Shown here: positions 16,563 through 25,328 of the stretch, piece after piece
Layout: every line of letters begins with the position of its first letter
Numbering within the stretch: the stretch's first letter is position 1
Source of the DNA: Nostoc sp. FACHB-892
GTDB lineage: Bacteria > Cyanobacteriota > Cyanobacteriia > Cyanobacteriales > Nostocaceae
DNA length: 64,000 nt
Reading direction: 5' to 3'
Assembly (NCBI RefSeq): GCF_014698795.1
Contig: NZ_JACJTR010000005.1
Coordinates: forward strand, 186,001-250,000
Notes under the pieces: generated by a model
What the model was told of the DNA's origin: nothing
Database searches by the model: none
The model's input: only the letters and a program-made list of their open reading frames with translations
Position numbers and translations under genes: made by a program

Positions 16563-19505
16563 ATGTCTGAAAATTTCACTTCTGTAACTGCAACACGCCC
16601 CACGTTCATCCTTGTAGATGGACACTCCCTCGCTTATCGTTCATACTTTGCTTTTGCCAAAGGGCGAGATGGTGGACTGCGTACCAAAACAGGGATTCCT
16701 ACCAGTATATGTTTTGGTTTTGTTAAGTGCCTGCTGGAAGTAATGGCAACACAGCAGCCTCAAGCAATGGCGATCGCTTTTGATTTGGGTGAGGCCACTT
16801 TTCGCCACGAAGCTGACGAGACTTATAAAGCCGATCGCAAAGAAACGCCAGAAGACTTCATTCCCGACTTAGCAAACCTGCATGATTTGCTCAAAGGTTT
16901 CAATCTGCCAATTTTCACTGCCCCTGGTTACGAGGCAGATGATGTTTTAGGAACCTTATCACAACGAGTCACTGCTGCTGGGTATAAGGTGAAGATTCTC
17001 ACTGGCGATCGCGATTTATTTCAACTGATCGACTCTGAAAAAGAAATTACTGTTCTGAATTTTAGTCCAGATGCCCTAAAGCGCTCCACAAATAGCATCA
17101 CGGAATTTGAAGCAGAACAAGTCAAAGAAAAAATGGGGGTTTTGCCTTCACAAATTGTTGATTTCAAAGCTCTTTGTGGTGATAAATCAGATAATATTCC
17201 TGGGGTGAAAGGAATTGGGGAAAAGACAGCAGTGCAGTTGCTAAATACCTATGGTTCCCTTGACAATATTTATGCTGCGTTAGATGAAATTAAAGGCGCA
17301 ACTCAGAAAAAACTATCAACGGGTAGAGAAGACGCTGATAAGTCTCGCTATTTAGCAACTATAATTCTGGATGTTCCTTTAGAAATTAATTTAGAAGATT
17401 GTAAATTAAAAGGCTTTGATACAAACGTCCTGACACCAATTTTAGAAAAGTTAGAATTCAAGTCTTTTTTAGGCAAAATCAACGACCTTCAACAACGTTT
17501 TGGTGGTAAAGTCGGAGAAATCCAAGAAACTAAAGCAGACACAATTAATTCCAATATTAACTCAGAATTCAGCGCTGATGAAGATAATGATTTGTGGTTT
17601 TTCAGTGCTAGTGATACAGCAGCAGTTCCACAACAATCTACTTCCCCAATTACACCACGCATTATAAATACCGAAGCCAAATTAACTGAGTTAGTGAAAC
17701 TTCTGCAAAAATTCACCAACCCAGAGACTCCTGTTGCTTGGGACACTGAAACTACCGCTTTAGAACCAAGAGATGCTGAGTTAGTAGGAATTGGTTGCTG
17801 TTGGGGAACGCAACCAGATGAGGTAGCCTATATTCCTTTGGGGCACAAAACCGGGGAAAATTTGCATAAGGATTTGGCGCTAGAAGCATTACGCCCAATT
17901 CTTGAAAGTGCTGATTATCCTAAAGCTCTACAAAATGCCAAATTTGACCGCTTAGTTTTAAAGTGTCAAGGAATTAATTTGGCAGGAGTAGTGTTTGATC
18001 CCATGCTGGCAAGTTACATTCTAAATCCCGATTCAAGTCATAATTTGATGGATTTAGGGCAGCGATATTTGGGATTGATCGCAAAAAGTTATTTGGATTT
18101 AGTTCCTAAAGGCAAAACCATCGCTGATATAGACATTACTGCTGTAGCCGATTACTGCGGTATGGATGCTTATTCTACTTTTGGCTTAGTATCGAAATTG
18201 CGTGAAGAACTGGATAAACTTCCAACTCTATCTAAGCTATTAGTGGAAGTGGAACAGCCATTAGAAGCAGTTTTAGCCCAAATGGAATACACTGGTGTTC
18301 GCATTAATTCAACTTATTTACAAGAACTTTCACAGCATTTAGAGACAGAATTAGCCAGGTTAAAAGAGAAAGCAACTGTTATAGCTGGGGAAGATTTTAA
18401 CTTGGGTTCTCCTAAACAATTGAGCCAAATTTTGTTTGAAAAGTTGGGCTTAAGCACTAAACATTCTCGTAGAATTCAAACCGGCTTCTCTACAGATGCA
18501 GCAACACTAGAAAAGCTCCAAGAAGATGATAAAACTGGATTTGTTGAAGCGATCATTGAGTATCGTACTCTATCTAAATTAAAGTCTACTTATGTTGATG
18601 CATTGCCTGCATTGGTGCGTCCAGATACCCAGCGCGTGCATACTGATTTTAACCAAGCAGCAACATCAACTGGTAGGTTATCTTCTTCTAATCCGAATTT
18701 GCAAAATATCCCCATTCGTACAGCTTTTAGTCGTCAAATTCGGAAGGCGTTTTTGCCAGAATCTGGTTGGTTAATGGTGGCTGCTGATTACTCACAAATT
18801 GAATTGCGGATTTTAGCTCATTTGAGTCAAGAGCCGATATTAGTGCAAGCATATCAGCAAAATGAAGATGTTCATACCGTTACGGCGCGGTTAGTGTTTG
18901 AAAAAGAAAATATAACCTCAGAAGAACGAGGAATAGCAAAAACTATCAATTTTGGTGTGATTTATGGAATGGGTTCTCTAAGGTTTTCGCGCTCAACTGG
19001 GATAGATAAAACTATTGCCAACGAGTTCATTAAGCGGTTTAATGAACGATATCCTAAAGTATTTGCATATTTGGAGCGAGTCAAGAAAGAAGCGATCGCT
19101 CTTGGTTATGTAGAAACTATTTTTGGTCGCCGTCGTTATTTTGACTTTACTAATAACAGTTTACGCAGATTAAAAGGTAGTAACCCAGAAGATATTGATC
19201 TGAGTAAATTGAAAAATTTGGGAGCTTATGATGCGGGTTTATTACGCTCTGCTGCTAATGCACCAATTCAAGGTTCCAATGCTGATATTATCAAAATTGC
19301 AATGGTAAGACTGCATGAGGTTCTGAAGAATTATCAGGCGCGTTTATTGTTGCAAGTTCACGATGAATTAGTATTTGAAATCCCCCCTCAGGAGTGGGAA
19401 GAATTACAACCACAAATTAAATCTTTGATGGAAAATGCAGTCCAGTTGAGTGTGCCGTTGCTGGTGGAGGCGCGTGTTGGTGAAAATTGGATGGAAACGA
19501 AGTAA
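16563..19505 (+). CDS. polA: DNA polymerase I
   Basis: A 980-residue repair and Okazaki-fragment polymerase. An N-terminal 5' nuclease (about 10-310) has LVDGHSLAYRSYFAF, GYEADDVLGTL, TGDRDLFQL and GDKSDNIPGVKGIGEKTA. A 3'-5' exonuclease-like domain (about 365-560) keeps WDTETTAL (exo I Asp/Glu), a LQNAKFDRLVL segment and DYCGMDAYST, so proofreading residues look intact. The family A polymerase (about 600-980) has TSTGRLSSSNPNLQNIPIR, ADYSQIELRILAHLS, the KTINFGVIYGMG O-helix and LLQVHDELVFE. ATG 16563 is the clear start. Confidence 0.97.
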   Translation: MSENFTSVTATRPTFILVDGHSLAYRSYFAFAKGRDGGLRTKTGIPTSICFGFVKCLLEVMATQQPQAMAIAFDLGEATFRHEADETYKADRKETPEDFIPDLANLHDLLKGFNLPIFTAPGYEADDVLGTLSQRVTAAGYKVKILTGDRDLFQLIDSEKEITVLNFSPDALKRSTNSITEFEAEQVKEKMGVLPSQIVDFKALCGDKSDNIPGVKGIGEKTAVQLLNTYGSLDNIYAALDEIKGATQKKLSTGREDADKSRYLATIILDVPLEINLEDCKLKGFDTNVLTPILEKLEFKSFLGKINDLQQRFGGKVGEIQETKADTINSNINSEFSADEDNDLWFFSASDTAAVPQQSTSPITPRIINTEAKLTELVKLLQKFTNPETPVAWDTETTALEPRDAELVGIGCCWGTQPDEVAYIPLGHKTGENLHKDLALEALRPILESADYPKALQNAKFDRLVLKCQGINLAGVVFDPMLASYILNPDSSHNLMDLGQRYLGLIAKSYLDLVPKGKTIADIDITAVADYCGMDAYSTFGLVSKLREELDKLPTLSKLLVEVEQPLEAVLAQMEYTGVRINSTYLQELSQHLETELARLKEKATVIAGEDFNLGSPKQLSQILFEKLGLSTKHSRRIQTGFSTDAATLEKLQEDDKTGFVEAIIEYRTLSKLKSTYVDALPALVRPDTQRVHTDFNQAATSTGRLSSSNPNLQNIPIRTAFSRQIRKAFLPESGWLMVAADYSQIELRILAHLSQEPILVQAYQQNEDVHTVTARLVFEKENITSEERGIAKTINFGVIYGMGSLRFSRSTGIDKTIANEFIKRFNERYPKVFAYLERVKKEAIALGYVETIFGRRRYFDFTNNSLRRLKGSNPEDIDLSKLKNLGAYDAGLLRSAANAPIQGSNADIIKIAMVRLHEVLKNYQARLLLQVHDELVFEIPPQEWEELQPQIKSLMENAVQLSVPLLVEARVGENWMETK

Positions 19506-19595
19506 GTTGAACTATGACAAGGCTTTTAGCTAGAAAAGTATCAATCAGTTTATTTTAAAATTTAAAATTCTGATTTATATAAAGTTGACAACATA

Positions 19596-19624
19596 ATCAA
19601 GAGCCAAAAGTATTGACTCTTGAT
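19596..19624. terminator. Stem-loop between polA and psb27
   Basis: ATCAAGAG (19596-19603) pairs with CTCTTGAT (19617-19624), extended inward by CAA/TTG with one mismatch. It lies between two convergent genes. There is no strong T tract. Confidence 0.5.
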
Positions 19625-19648
19625 AATAGAGTAAGCAATTGTTAAGAA

Positions 19649-20047
19649 TTAACCACCACGCTTTAGCGCTGCTTCTACCTGCTGTAACTCCTTCTCTAAA
19701 CGATTTTTGAGTTTTTCGGGTACAGAACGATTTGGGTAAGAACTGTAGTGTCCAGCTAGGGAGTTGAGGGCTGTTCGCATGGTTGTAAAAGAGCCAAGAC
19801 CAGAAACAGAGTTAACCCGCTGATAGCGAGCTGAAAAGTCATTAATTTTTTGACGCGCTTCTGCTTGAACTGCTGCTTTGTCTGGTGAATCTTGTGATAC
19901 ATCCAGAGCTTGTCTCATAATATTGACCACAGCTAAGGTATCTTGGCGATAATCCCCAGTCAAACTATCAGGACTGCCAGAACAGCCCATTAAGCCGATA
20001 GATACGACCAAAACCAGCGCAAGCAAACGCGACCAATAGCGCTTCAT
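19649..20047 (-). CDS. psb27: Photosystem II assembly lipoprotein Psb27
   Basis: A 132-residue lumenal lipoprotein that binds CP43 during photosystem II assembly and repair and keeps the manganese cluster from assembling too early. A lipoprotein signal ends at SIGLMGC, with the Cys as lipid site. The mature part is the expected four-helix bundle, with DYRQDTLAVVNIMRQAL, ARQKINDFSARYQR and NSLAGHYSSYPNRSVPEKLKNRLEKEL (region about 85-115). I chose the ATG at 20047; upstream in-frame Met codons would give an atypical leader. Confidence 0.93.
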   Translation of the reverse strand: MKRYWSRLLALVLVVSIGLMGCSGSPDSLTGDYRQDTLAVVNIMRQALDVSQDSPDKAAVQAEARQKINDFSARYQRVNSVSGLGSFTTMRTALNSLAGHYSSYPNRSVPEKLKNRLEKELQQVEAALKRGG

Positions 20048-20506
20048 ATGCATTAAGTAAAAGAATACGTAAATCAACGTCCATCCTATCTTGGATTGGT
20101 AACCTGGGGATCAATTTATTGCTGAGTCAAGACTAAAGAGTGAGGAGTTAGAAAACTCTATTCATCCAACTCAGAACTCCGTTCATCCAACTCAGATACT
20201 CGTTACCATTAAAAAAGGTGGGAAATTATGCGGCAATCGCGAGGTGACATTATTCTTGAGGTTTAAGCTTATAACTCAGTCCCTAGGCTTGGGCAGTGTG
20301 AGTATCAAATGAATGTTGCAAATAACTGCCTCTTTACATTTCTATTCATGCTCAAACCTTACAGGTAAATCTATCTTTCGCCAAAGGACACAAACAAAGA
20401 AATGAGAAGTCAAGAAAATTTGGCGCAGCCTCATAAAAAAATGTTATTAGTAGCTGCAACTATTTTCTGATTAAAAATTCCGGTATAAAATGCAGGTGAG
20501 TAAAAT
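20048..20506. other. Intergenic region with short repeats
   Basis: A tandem pair of TTCATCCAACTCAGA units lies near 20160-20195, next to STRR-like GAGGAGTTAG sequence. The remainder is AT-rich and should hold the divergent promoters of psb27 and the exported-protein gene at 20507. No gene is supported. Confidence 0.5.
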
Positions 20507-20947
20507 ATGTTGAAAATCAAGCATTCGCAACTTAATTGGCTTTTAGCAGGAATGACTTTAGCAGTTATGGGTGTAAGTATTGCTCCAGCTTCTGCCCAAA
20601 GTGTCATAGTAATTGATGGCGCTTATGGAGGCAGGCGTGGCTGTGGAGCAGCTTGTGGTCAAACATCGCCTCCTGTTGGTTCTTTTATTTATGGTAGTCC
20701 GATTCCTACACCAATGCCTGTAGACCCAGCAACGGGACTGATGCCACAACGCAATCATTACAATTACCCTGATTATTCCTATCCCCTGTTAAGGCAAAAC
20801 GTAAGAAATTCCACGCTAATTAATCCAACTTTGATTAATCCGGCAATTCGAGACTCAACCATAGTTAATCCGGTGATTATCAATAATTCATGGCGTCGTA
20901 CACCATTTAGCCGTGGGCGATCGCGTGTTTTCATCTATCCTCGGTAG
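20507..20947 (+). CDS. Exported hypothetical protein with tandem Asn-Pro motifs
   Basis: A 146-residue protein with a clear signal peptide (hydrophobic LLAGMTLAVMGVSIAPASA, cleavage near ASA-QS). The mature part has a Gly/Cys patch (YGGRRGCGAACGQ), a Pro-rich stretch (PIPTPMPVDP) and a repeated beta-like motif: STLINPTLINPAI, then STIVNPVIINNS. It ends with a basic tail (RGRSRVFIYPR). It should act in the periplasm or outside the cell. No known domain is recognised. Confidence 0.75.
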   Translation: MLKIKHSQLNWLLAGMTLAVMGVSIAPASAQSVIVIDGAYGGRRGCGAACGQTSPPVGSFIYGSPIPTPMPVDPATGLMPQRNHYNYPDYSYPLLRQNVRNSTLINPTLINPAIRDSTIVNPVIINNSWRRTPFSRGRSRVFIYPR

Positions 20948-20996
20948 AGCAAAGAATAGGGAGTAAAGGAGGAAAACTCCTAACTCCTAACTCCGA

Positions 20997-21890
20997 TTAA
21001 GTAAACTGCGAACCGAGAATCATCGTCCCAATACCAACATCAGTAAAGATTTCTAGTAACAGGGCATGGGGAATGCGACCATCGATGATGTGTGCTGCAC
21101 GGACTCCTTGAGCAAGCGATCGCACACAACAACTGACTTTGGGAATCATCCCACCGCTAACGATACCATCAGCAATCAACTGCCGGGCTTCACGAATATC
21201 TACTTTTGGAATCAAAGTAGATTGGTCTTTGTAATCTTTTAAAATTCCACTGGTGTCGGTTAGTAAAATTAACTTTTCTGCTCCTAGTGCAGCAGCGATT
21301 TCTCCGGCTACAGTATCGGCGTTAATGTTATAAGCTTGCCCTGTCTCGTCTGCGGCGACGCTAGACACTACCGGAATATAGCCATTGCTAGCGAGGGTTT
21401 CCAAAATCTTGATATTAACATTGCTGACTTCTCCTACAAAACCGATGCCTTCTTGACCTTGGGGACGGGCTGTAAATAGATTCCCGTCTTTACCACAAAG
21501 TCCTACAGCCAATCCACCGGCTTGGTTAATTAGCGCGACAATTTCTTTGTTAACTCGACCAACTAAAACCATTTCCACCACATCCATTGTGGCGGCATCA
21601 GTGACTCGCAAACCATTCTTAAATTGTGGTTCGATTCCCAGCTTATCTAACCAACTGTTAATTTCTGGACCACCGCCGTGTACTACTATTGGACGCAAAC
21701 CAACGCAGGATAAGAATACAATGTCGCGGATAACTTTATCTTTGAGTGTGCTATCTTTCATCGCTGCGCCACCATATTTGACAACAACAGTGCGACCGGC
21801 AAATTGTTGAATATAAGGTAGTGCTTCGCTTAGTACACGTACACGAGTGGCTTCAGCTTGCCTGATGTAGTCAGAATCGTTGTCCGTCAT
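20997..21890 (-). CDS. argB: Acetylglutamate kinase
   Basis: A 297-residue amino-acid kinase that phosphorylates N-acetylglutamate in arginine synthesis. It has VVKYGGAAM near the N-terminus, [10 protein letters not shown] for acetylglutamate/phosphate binding, [15 protein letters not shown] and [11 protein letters not shown]. In cyanobacteria this enzyme is the main target of the PII protein. The N-terminal helix ([20 protein letters not shown]) is the feature that gives arginine feedback inhibition in hexameric forms. ATG 21890 start. It stands alone, not in an arg operon, as is normal in cyanobacteria. Confidence 0.97.
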   Translation of the reverse strand: MTDNDSDYIRQAEATRVRVLSEALPYIQQFAGRTVVVKYGGAAMKDSTLKDKVIRDIVFLSCVGLRPIVVHGGGPEINSWLDKLGIEPQFKNGLRVTDAATMDVVEMVLVGRVNKEIVALINQAGGLAVGLCGKDGNLFTARPQGQEGIGFVGEVSNVNIKILETLASNGYIPVVSSVAADETGQAYNINADTVAGEIAAALGAEKLILLTDTSGILKDYKDQSTLIPKVDIREARQLIADGIVSGGMIPKVSCCVRSLAQGVRAAHIIDGRIPHALLLEIFTDVGIGTMILGSQFT

Positions 21891-22079
21891 GAGGAGCCTA
21901 ACAGAGAGAGTTAAAACCTATTTCAGTCAGTGTAGAAGACTTTGTAACTCGTCACAATCTCTGATGCCAAAATTGAGTATGTTTGTACTGATAAACTATA
22001 GCTGTTTAGTTCGTCTCAGAAATGTAAAAATCTATAAAAGAAGGACTAGCAACCAAAATCGAAAATTATCAGGAAAAAT

Positions 22080-22307
22080 ATGGATACACCGATTCTCGAT
22101 CGGCTAATTGAAGAATTAAAAGTGATGCCTGAAGACTTGCAATATCGAGTGCTGGAGTTTGCCCGAACTTTAATAGGTTCGCAAATTCATGGTATTCCAG
22201 GTAAAGAATTATTAAATTTTGCAGGTACAATATCACCAAATGATATTCAGTTGATGCGCGAAGCAATTGAACAAGGTTGCGAACAGGTAGATATAGATTT
22301 GTACTAA
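22080..22307 (+). CDS. Small antitoxin-like protein (DUF2281-type), no toxin beside it
   Basis: A 75-residue protein of a type common in Nostoc. It has MDTPILDRLIEELKVMPED, LQYRVLEFARTLIG, then FAGTISPNDIQLMREAIE and GCEQVD. Similar proteins usually precede a PIN-domain VapC-like toxin. Here the next gene starts at once on the opposite strand, so the antitoxin appears solitary. It may be an orphan left by toxin loss, or act in trans. The antitoxin role rests on family resemblance only. Confidence 0.7.
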   Translation: MDTPILDRLIEELKVMPEDLQYRVLEFARTLIGSQIHGIPGKELLNFAGTISPNDIQLMREAIEQGCEQVDIDLY

Positions 22308-22670
22308 TCATTCATAGGTGTTTGGTTCAGTTACGAGTTCACCATCTGGCATAACGGTATTGTAGAAATAAGCCCCATACATTTCCGCGCAGTGCCAGTT
22401 AACTTCCAATAAATTAGCATTTTCAAGATTAACGCCCTCCATACGAGTAACTCTCAAATCAGCACCACGTAAATCAGCACCGCTCAGATTAGCGTCTCTT
22501 AAATCAGCACCCCCTAACTTAGTTTTACAGAGCATCGCCCCACTCAAATCAGCACCACTGAGATTAATGCCAGACAAGTCAACTTCGCTTAGGACTGCAC
22601 CACTGAGATCAACTCCTGAAAAATCATTTTCCCCAGCATCTAAACGACTAAAAAACTCTTCAATATCCAT
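22308..22670 (-). CDS. Pentapeptide-repeat protein
   Basis: A 120-residue protein with an N-terminal cap (MDIEEFFSRLDAGENDF) and about 11 A(D/N)LxX units, for example GADLSGAML, GADLRDANLSGADLRGADL and NLENANLLEV. Expected fold is a right-handed quadrilateral beta helix. The tail (DGELVTEPNTYE) is non-repetitive. It converges with the small antitoxin-like gene, with the stop codons abutting. Related to the protein at 501-833, though not close enough to suggest recent duplication. Function unknown. Confidence 0.85.
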   Translation of the reverse strand: MDIEEFFSRLDAGENDFSGVDLSGAVLSEVDLSGINLSGADLSGAMLCKTKLGGADLRDANLSGADLRGADLRVTRMEGVNLENANLLEVNWHCAEMYGAYFYNTVMPDGELVTEPNTYE

Positions 22671-22747
22671 TGAATTCTTTCGTGAGACAGCAGTAAAACT
22701 TCAAGCTCTAGAGTCAATCCTATACGAAGGATGAGACAGATCAAGAT

Positions 22748-22771
22748 GGTGCGTTAACGAAGTAACGCACC
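22748..22771. repeat. Perfect hairpin repeat GGTGCGTTA/TAACGCACC
   Basis: Nine-base arms around a 6-nt loop (22748-22756 and 22763-22771). It matches the kind of small dispersed palindrome found between cyanobacterial genes, and may also terminate transcription. Confidence 0.6.
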
Positions 22772-22872
22772 TTACAAATTAACTATTCCCACACTACCGG
22801 ACACAACATAACAGCGATCGCTCCTTCAAACCTCTAGAATTGAAATCATTAGGCTGAAGCTAGGGAACGAAA

Positions 22873-23475
22873 ATGACCACGCTGCTAATTCAAACTGAAA
22901 GCACACCTCTAACGGTAAATGTTCCCTTACTTGGGCAGATGACAAATGAGCAGTTCTACGAATTTTGTCAAGCCAACGGAGATTTACGAATCGAGCGTAC
23001 TGCCAATGGGGAAGTCATCATCATGCCACCAGCTTTTTCAGATACGGGCAATCGTAACTTTAACATTGCTGCACAGCTTGGGAATTGGACTGAACAAGAT
23101 GGCACTGGCATAGGCTTTGACTCCAGTGCAGGTTTTACACTACCCAATGGAGCAATGCGTTCCCCTGATGCTTCTTGGATTGAACTGGAGCGCTGGAATG
23201 CTTTAACAGATGCACAAAAAGCTTCATTTGCACCAATTTGTCCCAGCTTTGTGATTGAGTTACGCTCCTTGAGCGATCGCCTAAACAAATTACAAGAGAA
23301 AATGCAGGAGTACATCGATAACGGTACATCACTAGGCTGGTTAATTGATCGGCAGAATCGAAAAGTCTACATTTACCGTCCGAATCGAGAAGTTGAAATT
23401 TTGGATAATCCCGAAGCAGTTAGTGGCAATCCAGAATTACCAGGGTTTATCCTACGGATGGGCAAAATTTGGTAA
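22873..23475 (+). CDS. Uma2-family (DUF820) putative endonuclease
   Basis: A 200-residue member of a PD-(D/E)XK-fold family that is highly amplified in cyanobacteria. The likely catalytic residues are the Asp in RSPDASWIE and the Glu in FVIELRSLSD, with DRLNKLQEKMQEYIDNGT after them and GWLID near the end. Nuclease activity is inferred from the fold; the biological role of Uma2 proteins is unsettled, with ties to mobile DNA suspected. An aroK-tail copy begins only 13 bp downstream, so this gene borders the accretion zone. Confidence 0.85.
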   Translation: MTTLLIQTESTPLTVNVPLLGQMTNEQFYEFCQANGDLRIERTANGEVIIMPPAFSDTGNRNFNIAAQLGNWTEQDGTGIGFDSSAGFTLPNGAMRSPDASWIELERWNALTDAQKASFAPICPSFVIELRSLSDRLNKLQEKMQEYIDNGTSLGWLIDRQNRKVYIYRPNREVEILDNPEAVSGNPELPGFILRMGKIW

Positions 23476-23487
23476 TTTGAGTCTTCC

Positions 23488-23545
23488 TAATGAGAAACTT
23501 GTGTTTTGAGAACGTTAGGAATTGTCTCAAGTATTCGTACAAGAC
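23488..23545 (-). repeat. Third copy of the aroK 3' end (about 58 bp, diverged)
   Basis: Reads TAATGAGAAAC...TTGAGAACGTTAGGAATTG, then TCTCAAGTATTCG. It matches the true aroK end at 27572-27625 (TAATGAGAAAC, AGGAATTGCCTCAAGTATTCG). The segment TTGTGTTTTGAGAACG is shared with the copy at 26673 but not with aroK itself. Confidence 0.7.
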
Positions 23546-23573
23546 AAAATGCCGGAGTAATAGTTTGATAACG

Positions 23574-25328
23574 CTATGCCGCTTTCACTTGATACGCAAC
23601 CTGTTCAACTGGAATTTCAATAATGAACTCTGTGCCATTGCCTGGACTAGAAACACAATTCAGAGTGCCATGATGTTTATCAACAATTACTTGACGAGCG
23701 ATCGCCAAGCCTAATCCAGTTCCTTTGCCAACTCCTTTGGTGGTAAACAAATGCTCAAATATCTTTTGCTTGACATCATCTGTCATACCAATTCCATTGT
23801 CTTTAATTCGGACAGTAACTGATTGCTGATCCTCTGCTAGCCCTATTTTGATCGTAATTCGATTTGGATGTTGTTTGAGATATTCATAACTTTGCCTTTG
23901 ATTCGATTCTTCCAGAGCATCGATCGCATTTGCCAGAATATTCATGAACACTTGATTGAGCTGTCCAGAAAAACAAGTGATCGCAGGAATCTTATCGTAT
24001 AATCGCACGACCTCAATTGCTGGACGTAGCTCATTGGCTTTCAGGCGATATTTGAGGATCAGCAGGGTACTATCCAGTCCTTGATACAAATTAAATTGCA
24101 CCGGATGCTCTGTGTCCGATCGGGAAAACGTCCGCAAGCTGGTGCTGATATCTCCAACTCGATCTGTTGCCCCTTTCATAGACAAGATCAGTTTCGGCAA
24201 ATCTTCAGCTAAAAACTCCAGGTCAATCTCCTCTGCATGGTCTTGAATATTGGGTGACGGATTAGGATAGGCTTGTTGATAGTGGTGCAAATGGTTCAGC
24301 AAATCTTGGACATATTCAGTTGCGTTACTGAGGCTACCTTTAAGAAAACCGACTGGATTGTTGATTTCGTGGGCAACGCCAGCCACCAGATTGCCCAAAG
24401 CAGACATTTTCTCACTTTGAATGATTTGCATTTGAACTTGTTGCAAGTCTTGGATTGCTTTCTCTAAATCTTGGGCTTGCTGCCGTAATTGCGCTTCTGA
24501 TGCCAATAAAGCGGCTTCTGCTTGTTTGCGCTGTGCAACTTCTTGTTCAAGTTGCTGGTATGCCTCTACTCGTGTAGCGGCTGCTTGAATCGTATGGGCA
24601 AGGAATTGGATTTCGTTATCTGGCAATCCACTGGGCATAACAAAATGGTCAATGCTTTGACTGTCGGTGACGGCTTTATTCAAACGTTGCAGAGGATGTA
24701 AAACCGATCGCTGAATCATCACTGTCATCAGTGCTAGAATCGCTGACATCCCAACAAGTAGGGTAAAGGTAGAGGTAGAGAACGTTTTCCACGCTTGCTG
24801 TTGTAGTTCTTCGACATCAAGAATGGCGATCGTCATTCCGCGTCGGTTTGCCTGACCAAACATGGTGCTGCTAAAGGGCAAAATTTCTACTAATACGGGC
24901 TTACCATCGATTATGGTTCTCAAACTCGTTTCTGAACCTGTTTGAGAAACCTGTTCTAATACTTGAGCCAATTCTGGATGAATCGAAGCATAAGGCGGAT
25001 TTTGTAATGCCTCTCCACTTCGAGCCAGGGTTTGTCCATTGGGACTAACGATCGCCACCTCTACGACCGTTGGCAGTGTAGCGTAGTTTTGTACCACTCG
25101 CTTGATAATGCTTCTATTCCCTAGTTCGATTAATCCTTCCGTAGAAAACCCAACCCCCTGGGTAATCGATTGGGCACGTTGTTCTAGTTCTTGCTCTAGC
25201 TTTGATTGAATCAAGAAGTAGTTCAATCCCAATGTGGTTAAGCCGACTGTTGCTAGAGAAATGCCAAAACCCATCAGTAGTTGATGGGATAAATTACTTT
25301 TAGATAACTTCTGGCTCATGACTTCCAT
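23574..25328 (-). CDS. Membrane sensor histidine kinase
   Basis: A 584-residue kinase. Membrane helix 1 lies at about 18-38, an extracytoplasmic sensor at about 40-185 and helix 2 at about 188-208. A HAMP-like linker and a long coiled coil (about 260-305) follow. The HisKA phosphoacceptor is in VAHEINNPVGF. The ATPase domain has NILANAIDALEE (N box), IKDNGIGM (G1) and GKGTGLGLAIARQ (G2). No receiver or PAS domain is fused, and no response regulator lies adjacent. Its start overlaps the end of the binding-protein gene by 13 bases, so the pair is translationally coupled. I infer that the kinase reads the state of that binding protein. Confidence 0.92.
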   Translation of the reverse strand: MEVMSQKLSKSNLSHQLLMGFGISLATVGLTTLGLNYFLIQSKLEQELEQRAQSITQGVGFSTEGLIELGNRSIIKRVVQNYATLPTVVEVAIVSPNGQTLARSGEALQNPPYASIHPELAQVLEQVSQTGSETSLRTIIDGKPVLVEILPFSSTMFGQANRRGMTIAILDVEELQQQAWKTFSTSTFTLLVGMSAILALMTVMIQRSVLHPLQRLNKAVTDSQSIDHFVMPSGLPDNEIQFLAHTIQAAATRVEAYQQLEQEVAQRKQAEAALLASEAQLRQQAQDLEKAIQDLQQVQMQIIQSEKMSALGNLVAGVAHEINNPVGFLKGSLSNATEYVQDLLNHLHHYQQAYPNPSPNIQDHAEEIDLEFLAEDLPKLILSMKGATDRVGDISTSLRTFSRSDTEHPVQFNLYQGLDSTLLILKYRLKANELRPAIEVVRLYDKIPAITCFSGQLNQVFMNILANAIDALEESNQRQSYEYLKQHPNRITIKIGLAEDQQSVTVRIKDNGIGMTDDVKQKIFEHLFTTKGVGKGTGLGLAIARQVIVDKHHGTLNCVSSPGNGTEFIIEIPVEQVAYQVKAA

